Shown piece by piece: positions 8,554 through 16,057 of a DNA stretch of 64,000 nucleotides. Location: assembly GCA_964496875.1 (NCBI GenBank), contig CAZCBH010000002.1:120185-184184 (forward strand), read 5' to 3'. Source of the stretch: RI-106 sp964496875. Lineage in GTDB: Bacteria; Cyanobacteriota; Vampirovibrionia; Obscuribacterales; Obscuribacteraceae. Below the pieces are notes generated by a model. That model was not told the origin of the DNA. It saw only the letters and a program-made list of their open reading frames with translations, and did not search any database. The position numbers and the translations under genes were made by a program. Each line of letters begins with the position of its first letter. The first letter of the stretch is position 1.

Positions 8554-9330
8554 CTAGCAGATTTTAACCGGATCAGTTTCAATCGGGACCGGTGCCCATT
8601 CCAGAGTCTCCAGCGATTTCGAGTAGAGCAGATGAGGATCTCCCAGTCTGTTTACCGGCAATCCCAGGGAGTGCAACATGGTGTTGCGCTCAAATTCAGC
8701 TTCTGCTTTTTGCAAGGGCCAGCGAATATGGTGCACTTCTCCTTTCAAAACGTGATTGCCTTTAAGAGAGAAGAGGCGATATCTTTCAGTTAGAAATTCT
8801 TCTAGAGATCCCTTTTCGCTTTCAAACACTTTGTCTGTCGGTCTGTATCGCACCTTCAGGTCGGCCTCCACTGCCCGACTGTCGCGGCGAATACTTGAAT
8901 ATTCAATCCTCTCTTCTTGGTCGAATCTTGCTTTCATTGTCGCCTTCAAATAAGGCAGACCGAACCAGATTCGGGCAGCTTCTACCGCCAGGCGGCTGGA
9001 TGCGTCCAGGCTGAAAAAATAGACCCCGGCTTCTCCTCTATGTTTGACATAGGTTCTTACGTTCAGCTCGAGGAAGGATGAGGCGACGGGCAAAGGCGGT
9101 AGTCTGCGAAACCGGACTCTGTTCATCAGGAAGGGAACCACCGCTATCCAGGCATTACCGTCAAAACAGTCGAGTTCGAATTGACCGGGTACTGTCGCTC
9201 TTAAATCGTTCGGTTTCACCGGCCAGTGGGCAAAGAGCAGCTGATCCCAGTACTGGCTCATCACCCAGTCCCCCTCGGCAAGCGGATAGGGGCGGTGTTT
9301 CACTATGTCGGTCAGGTTCGCGCTCTGCAA
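8554..9330 (-). CDS. YqjF-family (DUF2071) protein
   Basis: This 258-residue protein has the DUF2071/YqjF pattern throughout. The N-terminus reads HRPYPLAEGDWVMSQYWDQL followed by LFAHWPVKPNDLRATVPGQF, then FDGNAWIAVVPFLMNRVRFR, and the later part has VRTYVKHRGEAGVYFFSLDA. The fold belongs to the acetoacetate-decarboxylase-like superfamily, but no reaction has been assigned to this family. Length and start are normal: the family motif HRPYP begins 11 residues after the chosen ATG. It is transcribed alone on the minus strand, divergent from the sigma factor gene. Confidence 0.88.
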   Translation of the reverse strand: MQSANLTDIVKHRPYPLAEGDWVMSQYWDQLLFAHWPVKPNDLRATVPGQFELDCFDGNAWIAVVPFLMNRVRFRRLPPLPVASSFLELNVRTYVKHRGEAGVYFFSLDASSRLAVEAARIWFGLPYLKATMKARFDQEERIEYSSIRRDSRAVEADLKVRYRPTDKVFESEKGSLEEFLTERYRLFSLKGNHVLKGEVHHIRWPLQKAEAEFERNTMLHSLGLPVNRLGDPHLLYSKSLETLEWAPVPIETDPVKIC

Positions 9331-9427
9331 AAGCCAATTTCCTCAAGCTCAGATCTAAGACAGGCATTTTAACCAATTTAATACTGTTCATAGCTTGTTC
9401 ACTCACCTTTTCTAAGATTTGAGTATT

Positions 9428-10333
9428 ATGAAAAGCGAGGAGCCTTATTCAGAAAGAGTCGACGGTGCCACCGAGAACAGTGGCGTATCTTCGTATCAAC
9501 AGTATTTCAAGCGTCTCAGAAAGTATCCTCTTCTGACCAGAGACGAAGAGGTGGAGCTGGCTACTCAGATCCGAAGCGGCAGCACCATGGCTTTCAAGCG
9601 TCTTGTCTCCTCCAACCTCAGATTGGTGATTCAGATTGCCAGACGTTTTCAGGGCAGGGGGCTGGAGCTTGAAGATTTGATTCAGGAGGGCAATCTTGGT
9701 TTGATCAGGGCCGCAGAGCTTTTCGACCCTGATAGAGGCATTCGTTTCTCTACCTATGCTACGAGATGGATTGTCCAGAAGCTCTCCCGGGCTTGTGACA
9801 ACCATTCCAGGGTGATTCGCATTCCGGTGGGTCTGCACCAGGCGATTCGGGCAGTGTTACGGGCCAGAAATGATTATATGATGCAACACGGGCTGGAGCC
9901 GGAACCGGAAGAGATTGTTCTGGTTACCGGGTTGCCCCTCCATAGAGTGGAGCTTGCCCTCGAGTACATGCAGAAAACTCTATCTTTGAACCTTGATAAA
10001 TACGGCGACGACAGTAGCGAATTGCTCGACGATGTGCCTTCGGAATTTATGGAGGTAGAGAAAGTTGTGGACCGGCAGCTCGAGGCGGCCTATCTGGCGA
10101 AACTGCTCAAAGAGCTCTCGCCTCTGGAGCAGGCAGTCACGGTCTATCGTTACGGTCTTTTCAACAACCCGCCTAGATCCTATGAGCAGCTTTCTGCCGG
10201 ACTGGACCTTCCCAAGCAATATCTTCGCAACGCCTTCAAGCGTGCCCTTGCCAAGTTGCGAAAACGGGCGAAGCTCGAAAGTGAGAAGCAATATGGGGAT
10301 AGTGGAGGAAGCAGCCTGCTTCTGAGTGGTTGA
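9428..10333 (+). CDS. Sigma-70 family RNA polymerase sigma factor (RpoD-like, alternative)
   Basis: This is a 301-residue sigma-70 protein of the non-essential (group 2-like) type. Region 1.2 is YQQYFKRLRKYPLLTRDEEV, region 2.1-2.2 SNLRLVIQIARRFQGRGLEL, the core-binding stretch is DLIQEGNLGLIRAAELFDP, and region 2.4 FSTYATRWIVQKLSRACDNH. Region 3 follows (IRIPVGLHQAIR). Region 4.2 is recognisable but diverged: the usual YGL(D) is kept as YRYGLFNN, while the recognition helix reads LDLPKQYLRNAFKRALAKLR instead of the standard SRERVRQIEARAL pattern. This may mean an unusual -35 element. ATG at 9428 is preferred over an in-frame TTG at 9419. It converges with the regulator at 10338 with a 4-base gap. 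Confidence 0.9.
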   Translation: MKSEEPYSERVDGATENSGVSSYQQYFKRLRKYPLLTRDEEVELATQIRSGSTMAFKRLVSSNLRLVIQIARRFQGRGLELEDLIQEGNLGLIRAAELFDPDRGIRFSTYATRWIVQKLSRACDNHSRVIRIPVGLHQAIRAVLRARNDYMMQHGLEPEPEEIVLVTGLPLHRVELALEYMQKTLSLNLDKYGDDSSELLDDVPSEFMEVEKVVDRQLEAAYLAKLLKELSPLEQAVTVYRYGLFNNPPRSYEQLSAGLDLPKQYLRNAFKRALAKLRKRAKLESEKQYGDSGGSSLLLSG

Positions 10334-10337
10334 CCTT

Positions 10338-11018
10338 TCAATTGGTCTTGAGAAGATCCGCCGCAGAAGCTCTATCGTGGACTTTTAGCTTGGTCAGAAT
10401 ATTTCTGATATGGGACTTGGTAGTATGGAGAGAGATCTCGAGTTCCTGGGAGATGTCATTGTTCGAGCGGCCCTCGGCGACCAGGGAGAGCACTTCCATC
10501 TCTCTACCGGTAAGCGCATCTTTTAGAGATTCCCGAAGCATCGGCGTTCCGTTGCCGTTAAAAGACAACAACTTCTGGGCGTAATCCTGGATAATGGTAC
10601 TGCTGTTGGAATCTATCCAGAGGTCTCCTTCGGCGACGATCAAAATTGCTTTCAATAGTTTTTGCAGGTCCATGTTGAGGCTGAAGAATCCGTGAGCCCC
10701 GGAAGCCAGGGAATGGATCAGTCTTTTCTCGGTATCATCCGAAGCCATGAGGATGACTCTCAGATCGGCTCGATTCTTCTTGAGGGTTCGACAGAGCTCG
10801 GTGCCTTTGATGTCGTCGAGGTCGTCTTTGATCAACACCACTTGCGGTCTGGTTTTTGAAGCGATGCTCAATGCCTCTTTGCCGGTGGAGGCTTCTTCTA
10901 ATGGAGAGATTGAGGGTACGTTCTCCAGGACAGAGCGAATACATTTGCGTGATAGCTTTTGTCCGTCAACGATAAGGACCGTTATCGGTTTTTCTGAATT
11001 GTGATTGTGCGAAAACAT
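10338..11018 (-). CDS. NarL/FixJ-type regulator with degenerate (pseudo-) receiver
   Basis: This is a 226-residue regulator. The C-terminal LuxR helix-turn-helix is intact (ALTGREMEVLSLVAEGRSNN, then HTTKSHIRNILTKLKVHDR). The N-terminal domain has the receiver fold pattern but lacks the chemistry. The acidic pair is VLIVDGQ (only one acid), and the phosphoacceptor position in VVLIKDDLDDIKG aligns to Lys64 rather than Asp, with an Asp at the next residue. The conserved Pro is lost, and the signalling Lys after GxxG (GFFSLNMD) is missing. The family is otherwise typical in length. I infer a phosphorylation-independent regulator, perhaps controlled by ligand, partner protein or abundance. Confidence 0.88.
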   Translation of the reverse strand: MFSHNHNSEKPITVLIVDGQKLSRKCIRSVLENVPSISPLEEASTGKEALSIASKTRPQVVLIKDDLDDIKGTELCRTLKKNRADLRVILMASDDTEKRLIHSLASGAHGFFSLNMDLQKLLKAILIVAEGDLWIDSNSSTIIQDYAQKLLSFNGNGTPMLRESLKDALTGREMEVLSLVAEGRSNNDISQELEISLHTTKSHIRNILTKLKVHDRASAADLLKTN

Positions 11019-11260
11019 AGCAACCCCGCCACTAGTCGCCTACCAGGTAAATTTCAGGACATCATTATTTAACCTACCAATTTATTCTAGCTCAAATAAA
11101 ATCGCTGAGAAGCATTGATTTGGCAATTTATAGAAATTTAGGCAATAAGGATTAATCCCCAAGGGTGCTTTTTTCACCAGGGACTAGCTCTTGTGATGGG
11201 CAGGCAAGTGCCATCTCTTTTAGGGTGGTATTGAATATAGTGTCAATAGAGGAAGGAGAT

Positions 11261-12061
11261 TTAGTTGCCGGTGCCGGTCATACCACCACCGCCGGGGGGC
11301 ATCGTGCTTCCTCCACCCGGTGGGGATGTGATGCCGCCGCCCGGCGGAACAACTGGAAGTGGGTTGGTGACTCCGCTTACAGGAGACCCAACCGGACCGA
11401 CTGTGGGATCTCCACCTGGTGGACTCGTGACCGGTCTGCCGAGACCGCCGCCGGGGGGACCGGTGGTTGAGGTTCCGCCGCCGGTGACAGGGCCGACTCC
11501 GGTACCGATGCCCTCGGGATGCTCCGCGGCGCTACTGGCAAGAAATGATAGCCTGGCCGGTTTACCTACTCCGGGCACATCTTTGACGAAGGGAACTTCG
11601 CCCATATTTACGAAAGGACCCATGTCGAAGGTGGCTCTAACATCGTATGTATAGACATCGGTGCTGGTGTCCACCGCTATCGGCGGTGGATTATTGGGAC
11701 CGTATGTGTTGGTGCTCATGCTGCTTATATTGGTATCGCTCACATACAAATCGATGCCGGAGCCGTTATAGCCCGCCACCGGCTTTAATTTTGCGAATTG
11801 ACCGAATCCCGAGCTCGCGATTTGCACCGCCGCACTCTCGGCTGCGTTGAGCGCATCGGCATAGGTTGTCGAATTGCCGGCTTTGCCGGCAGACTCTTTG
11901 GCCAGCAAATAGATAGTACCGGCGCCGGTACCCATAGCGATGAGGTTGATCATCGGAAAGAGAATGACCAGAAAGAAGACTATCAGAGCCGGACCGAATT
12001 CTGCCATGGAGGAGCCGGTTCTGCGACGTTTTGAATATGCTTTTTCTGGCCTGGTAATCAT
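11261..12061 (-). CDS. TadE-like membrane-anchored protein with Pro/Gly-rich tail
   Basis: This is a 266-residue protein. A basic N-terminus (KRRRTGSSMAEFGPAL) leads into one transmembrane helix (IVFFLVILFPMINLIAMG). The TadE/pseudopilin pattern of a Gly, a Glu-Phe pair and a Pro within the helix is visible. A globular part follows (about 45-170), and then a roughly 85-residue Pro/Gly/Thr-rich tail made of PPGGG-type repeats. The tail is far longer than in ordinary TadE. It lies 30 bases downstream of the Ser/Thr kinase gene on the same strand, so it is probably in that operon and could be exported or sensed together with it. Other tad genes are absent here. Surface display is inferred. Confidence 0.68.
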   Translation of the reverse strand: MITRPEKAYSKRRRTGSSMAEFGPALIVFFLVILFPMINLIAMGTGAGTIYLLAKESAGKAGNSTTYADALNAAESAAVQIASSGFGQFAKLKPVAGYNGSGIDLYVSDTNISSMSTNTYGPNNPPPIAVDTSTDVYTYDVRATFDMGPFVNMGEVPFVKDVPGVGKPARLSFLASSAAEHPEGIGTGVGPVTGGGTSTTGPPGGGLGRPVTSPPGGDPTVGPVGSPVSGVTNPLPVVPPGGGITSPPGGGSTMPPGGGGMTGTGN

Positions 12062-12091
12062 ATTTTTTTTATACCCGCTTTGGGCAGAAAA

Positions 12092-14941
12092 CTATGGGGA
12101 ACTTTCTGCCCCGTTTTTCTTTTTAACGAGTGTGCGAATATTCTTAGCGAGCTTTTCATCATTCAATCTGTGAAGAGCAGAAAATTCGAATTTCTTGATC
12201 AGATCGTTCCTTGCGGCGAGGACTTCTCTATTCTCTCTGGCTATGGCCAGGGCTCTTTCCAGATAGGCTCTGGCGGCTTCTTTGTTCTTCCGGTCGAATT
12301 CCAGATTCGCCCTGTCCGTAAGGAGATCGAAATAGCGGTCGCCGCCGCCTTTCATTCTTTTGATTAATTCTTCCTGCCTGGCCAGATATTGATCTGCTTT
12401 GGCCAGATCGGCATGGAATCTGCTCAGCTCGTAGAGTCTCTGGTAGTCGTTTAGTACGATTTCGCTGGTTTCGCCGTGCATGCGTCGGTCGGAATCGAGC
12501 TTGAGGGTCTCCAGGCTGAATAGCCGATTGAAGAGTTCGGGGCTCTCCATTCTGGTGCCGGCCAGGGTAGCGTTATGTCTACCTTTTATAATCGCCTCGA
12601 GCCGACCCATAGCTTTCTCTACTCCGACCGTATACTGTGGAATCTGTCTGAGACCGACAACCACTGCTCTTCTGTAATATGGCTCGGCTTCCGACACCGA
12701 ACTTCTTTCCATGACTTCGCCAAGACCTATAAGGGTCTCGACGAAATAGGGCGAGTCCCGGAAACTGAGCGTTTCATACAGAACCTTAGCCGCTGTGAGG
12801 TTCTCTCTGGCATCCAGATAGTTTTTCTCGCTCAAGTCTATTCTTCCTAACAGAGAGAGGCAGTTCGCTCGCTCCAAAACCGGTGGCTCCGGCATATTGT
12901 CGTAGAGTCTCAAGCTGGATCGCGCCAGAGCTCTGGCGCGAACACTGTCTTTTTCCTGGAAGAAGGTGAAAACGGCTTGTTCGAATTTGCTTTTGGCAAG
13001 GTAAACGCTCGATTTTAGTTTGCCGACCGATTCTAGAGCGAGGAGAGAGCGGGCCACTGTCAGTCTTTCTTCGAGGATTTTTTTAGCTTCTTTCGATTTG
13101 CCGCTCTCCATCAAACTATGGAAGTAGGTGTCGAGGGTATTTAGATAAGTGTTTCTGATGCTCGGGTCTGTTTTGAACGCCTTTCGTTCATACTCGAGGG
13201 CTCGGGCTAGCAGAGTATGGGATTTCAACAAGTCTTTTTTCGTGTAGGCAATGAAGCCCAGATTGTGGACAGTTCTAACCCGGGCTCGGCTTTCGGTGAT
13301 GCCGGCACGATCGAGGGAGGAGATGAGCTTTTCGAGAGATCTTTCCGCCACATCTCTTTTTTCGGGAAAAACCTCGACTATGTTGTTTGCGTTCTCGTTT
13401 ATCTCATGGGCGATATTTTCTATCTCTTTTTGTTTGATAGACATGGGCTTATCGCTTTTGAGAACCGTTTCAAGACGACCGGCGAGACTATCGAGCTCGG
13501 TGGAGATACTCTCGAAGTCTTCATTTCTGTAAGAGGTCAGCTTCTTTTCGTAGTCCTGACCAGATTGGCCCTGGGCTCTCATCAGATCAGTAAGTTCCCG
13601 GAGTACCGGAATCTCTTTCGCCCTGTCCCCTGCGCTCAGCTCGAGAGCTCTTTCGAAGTCCTTTTTCGCCGTTGCGTATTGACCCTGGTCGAATGCTTCC
13701 TGACCTTTTATATAAGCTTCCGTCCAGGTCATTTTTGCACCGGAGCCTCCTCCATTTAATAGATTATGGGAGGCTACGAGGGCGAAAGAAGCCAGGATAA
13801 TGGCTGTACATGCACCTATGGCCAGTGCTGTTCGGTTTTGAATATGTCTGGCACCACCTGCACCGCCTCTCCTTTTGAGGTACTCGATCTCGTCGTGAAC
13901 CCTGGTCAGGAGCCCTCTATCCCCTTTGTCATCGGTCAAGACCAGTCTCTCCAGATCGTCTTTTAGCTCTTTCATCGACTGGTAACGTTTTTCTGGCTCT
14001 TTTGCCATGGCTTTGAATATGATGCTATCGAGTTCTCTGCCCCTGGGCAGGTCAGGGCGCAGCTTTGAGAGCGGCTCGGGCATCTCGGTGGTGTGTTTGA
14101 AAAAGGTCTCGAAAACATTAGCCCCTTCCAGAGGCGGGATTTTGGTGAAGGCTTCATAAATCAGGCAGCCCATGGAATAGATATCGGAGCGATGATCGAG
14201 CTCTTTTCCCATGCACTGTTCGGGGCTCATATATAAAGGACTGCCGAAGACTTCGCCGGTTTTGGTCAGGCGTTGCTCCCTGTTTACGTCCTCTTGAATC
14301 ACTTTTGCGATTCCGAAATCCAGTATCTTGACCTGCTCTTCTGTCTCACCGTCAATGATCATCAGATTACTCGGTTTGATGTCGCGGTGGACGATGCCGT
14401 TTTTGTGCGCGTGTTCCAGGGCATCTATTGCCTGGCTGAATATATTGACCGCTCGCTCCAGGCTGAGAACCCCTTCTTCGTCGATGAGGGTCGATAGATC
14501 TCGCCCCTGGACAAAGTCCATGACCAGATAGGAAAGTCCTTGTTCTCCGGCTCTGAAGTCGTTGACTTTTACAATATTGGGATGATCCAGCTTGCCCACT
14601 GCCTTTGCTTCTTTCTGGAAGCGTAAGAGCGAGTTTTTCTCTTCTACAAGATGACTGTGCATCACTTTTACCGCCACCGGGCGCTCTATCTGTTCATGCC
14701 AGCCTCGATAGACCGTGCTCATGCCCCCTTTACCGATAAGCTCCTGGATATTGATTGTGCCGCCTATTATTGATCCGAGCAGCGGATCGGCTTCCTGGGA
14801 GATAGCCTTCTCGCTGAGATCCGGGTTCAAGAGAGTGTTTTCTTGATCGATAGCATGGGAAGGAGAATCGACCTCTTTGAGGTCGGGAGGACGGTTCTTT
14901 TCATTCTCGAGGGGGGCGTAATCTTTTTGCATATCAAGCAT
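12092..14941 (-). CDS. Ser/Thr protein kinase with transmembrane segment and TPR-rich C-terminus
   Basis: This is a 949-residue protein. Residues 1-55 are acidic and flexible. A Hanks-type kinase domain (about 60-335) has the glycine loop GKGGMSTVYRG (70-80), catalytic Lys92 in VAVKV, HRDIKPSNL (His175-Arg-Asp177), DFGIAK (198-203) and the activation segment end GSPLYMSPEQ. A transmembrane helix lies near 371-391. The extracytoplasmic part contains TPR-like helices (AYIKGQEAFDQGQYATAKKD and many later repeats such as YLDARENLTAAKVLYE). Similar PknB-like kinases with TPR ectodomains are common in Cyanobacteriota and Planctomycetes. An in-frame second ATG lies at 14932. The downstream TadE-like gene is likely in the same operon and is a candidate partner. 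Confidence 0.92.
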   Translation of the reverse strand: MLDMQKDYAPLENEKNRPPDLKEVDSPSHAIDQENTLLNPDLSEKAISQEADPLLGSIIGGTINIQELIGKGGMSTVYRGWHEQIERPVAVKVMHSHLVEEKNSLLRFQKEAKAVGKLDHPNIVKVNDFRAGEQGLSYLVMDFVQGRDLSTLIDEEGVLSLERAVNIFSQAIDALEHAHKNGIVHRDIKPSNLMIIDGETEEQVKILDFGIAKVIQEDVNREQRLTKTGEVFGSPLYMSPEQCMGKELDHRSDIYSMGCLIYEAFTKIPPLEGANVFETFFKHTTEMPEPLSKLRPDLPRGRELDSIIFKAMAKEPEKRYQSMKELKDDLERLVLTDDKGDRGLLTRVHDEIEYLKRRGGAGGARHIQNRTALAIGACTAIILASFALVASHNLLNGGGSGAKMTWTEAYIKGQEAFDQGQYATAKKDFERALELSAGDRAKEIPVLRELTDLMRAQGQSGQDYEKKLTSYRNEDFESISTELDSLAGRLETVLKSDKPMSIKQKEIENIAHEINENANNIVEVFPEKRDVAERSLEKLISSLDRAGITESRARVRTVHNLGFIAYTKKDLLKSHTLLARALEYERKAFKTDPSIRNTYLNTLDTYFHSLMESGKSKEAKKILEERLTVARSLLALESVGKLKSSVYLAKSKFEQAVFTFFQEKDSVRARALARSSLRLYDNMPEPPVLERANCLSLLGRIDLSEKNYLDARENLTAAKVLYETLSFRDSPYFVETLIGLGEVMERSSVSEAEPYYRRAVVVGLRQIPQYTVGVEKAMGRLEAIIKGRHNATLAGTRMESPELFNRLFSLETLKLDSDRRMHGETSEIVLNDYQRLYELSRFHADLAKADQYLARQEELIKRMKGGGDRYFDLLTDRANLEFDRKNKEAARAYLERALAIARENREVLAARNDLIKKFEFSALHRLNDEKLAKNIRTLVKKKNGAESSP

Positions 14942-15045
14942 ATTCCCGATACGAAAAAATCTAGCTATTTTGCAATCTTTACGGCTCTTTTATGCGTTTC
15001 AGGTCGATTATGGTTTCACAGCAGTTGAAACCAGTGAGGTTTATC

Positions 15046-15552
15046 ATGAATCGTAAGAATTTGTCCCTGGAAGCCGGAGCAAGAGATAACAGCGATATCA
15101 AGGCAAGATTCGCCAGCCAGTGCGATACCTTCAAGCATCTGGGCGTGGCGGATTCGATCAGATACAACTGGGCGAAGCACTATACTCATAATCAAACCGA
15201 TGCATCTGCTCGGGATGTCGCCGACCACGTCAATAAGCTCGATATTTCCATCCTTATATTAATGGCTGAGAGTCCGACCACATCAGCCAATACCCTCGAT
15301 GTCCTGGCGTTTTCATCTCATCCTGCCATACGCCAGGCGGTGGCCGATAATGCCAGGACCCGCAAGGATACTTTGCTTCTTCTGGCAGAAGATGAGGATC
15401 CGGAGGTTCGCTACGCCATGGCGGAGAACTACAACATGGAGATCGATATCCTTGTCATGCTTTCCGAGGATGATAATCCATTCGTCAAGGTGAGGGCTTG
15501 CGAGACCCTGGCCCGGGTGCTCAGTTCACAGACAGCTTTGATTGACGGTTGA
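15046..15552 (+). CDS. HEAT-like / variant leucine-rich repeat protein
   Basis: This 168-residue soluble protein has a C-terminal half of about four helical repeats of roughly 24 residues: LDVLAFSSHPAIRQAVADNA, then LLLLAEDEDPEVRYAMAENY, then LVMLSEDDNPFVKVRACETL. The pattern LA-x3-D-P-x-VR-x2-A-x-N is that of HEAT-like or variant leucine-rich repeats used for protein binding. The N-terminal 75 residues are helical and contain a single Cys. ATG at 15046 is chosen because GTGAGG precedes it with 6-base spacing; the frame is open 54 bases further upstream. The last 32 bases overlap the convergent HIT gene. No enzymatic role is visible. Confidence 0.75.
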   Translation: MNRKNLSLEAGARDNSDIKARFASQCDTFKHLGVADSIRYNWAKHYTHNQTDASARDVADHVNKLDISILILMAESPTTSANTLDVLAFSSHPAIRQAVADNARTRKDTLLLLAEDEDPEVRYAMAENYNMEIDILVMLSEDDNPFVKVRACETLARVLSSQTALIDG

Positions 15553-15961
15553 TTAGAGCGCGCATGCGCCGGCAGATTTCCTCGACGAGCTCGCTTGCAC
15601 AGGCGGGCTCTGTCGGATAGGCGGTAATGCCCCGGCCTTTGTAAGCCCTGGGGAAATTCTCCCGGCGTGGAATCACATGAAGATGATAATGGGGAACGGC
15701 TTCGGCCAGAGAAAATGTATAGACCCGCTCGCAATCGGTAAGCTCTTTGATTGAGGCGGTCAATGCCTTGAGCAGTGGTCCATAAGAGCGGCATTCTTGC
15801 TCAGATGCGGCGGCCAGATCGAGAATATGACGCTCGGTCTGGATAATGAAATAGCCGAGAATATTGGTCTCTTCACTATGTCGAATCAGCCATTCGGCAT
15901 CCTCGAAAACGACATAGTCTCGGTTGAAATCTTGTTTGCAAATCAGGCAGTCTTTCTCCAT
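15521..15961 (-). CDS. HIT (histidine triad) family hydrolase
   Basis: This 146-residue HIT-domain protein probably hydrolyses nucleotide phosphoesters or phosphoramidates. The N-terminus has the zinc-type pair CLICK (Cys5, Cys8). The signature is AVPHYHLHVIPR, matching HxHxH with the nucleophilic middle His. FEDAEWLIRH and YFIIQTERHILDL match the strand preceding the triad. Length is normal. The 3' end overlaps the convergent HEAT gene by 32 bases. Substrate is not predictable. Confidence 0.9.
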   Translation of the reverse strand: MEKDCLICKQDFNRDYVVFEDAEWLIRHSEETNILGYFIIQTERHILDLAAASEQECRSYGPLLKALTASIKELTDCERVYTFSLAEAVPHYHLHVIPRRENFPRAYKGRGITAYPTEPACASELVEEICRRMRALINRQSKLSVN

Positions 15962-16057
15962 TTCCGGCTATGCTCCTTGGGCGGCTGGTGCAAGACATTA
16001 TAGTGAGCCGGACCGAGCTGTGGTATAAAGCTGGTGTCGGCGGCTAGATAATTTAAT

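Noticed and set aside
11160..11190. Hairpin GGTG/CACC with a T-rich loop between the TadE-like and regulator genes
   Set aside because: A four-base stem with the T run in the loop is not a credible terminator.
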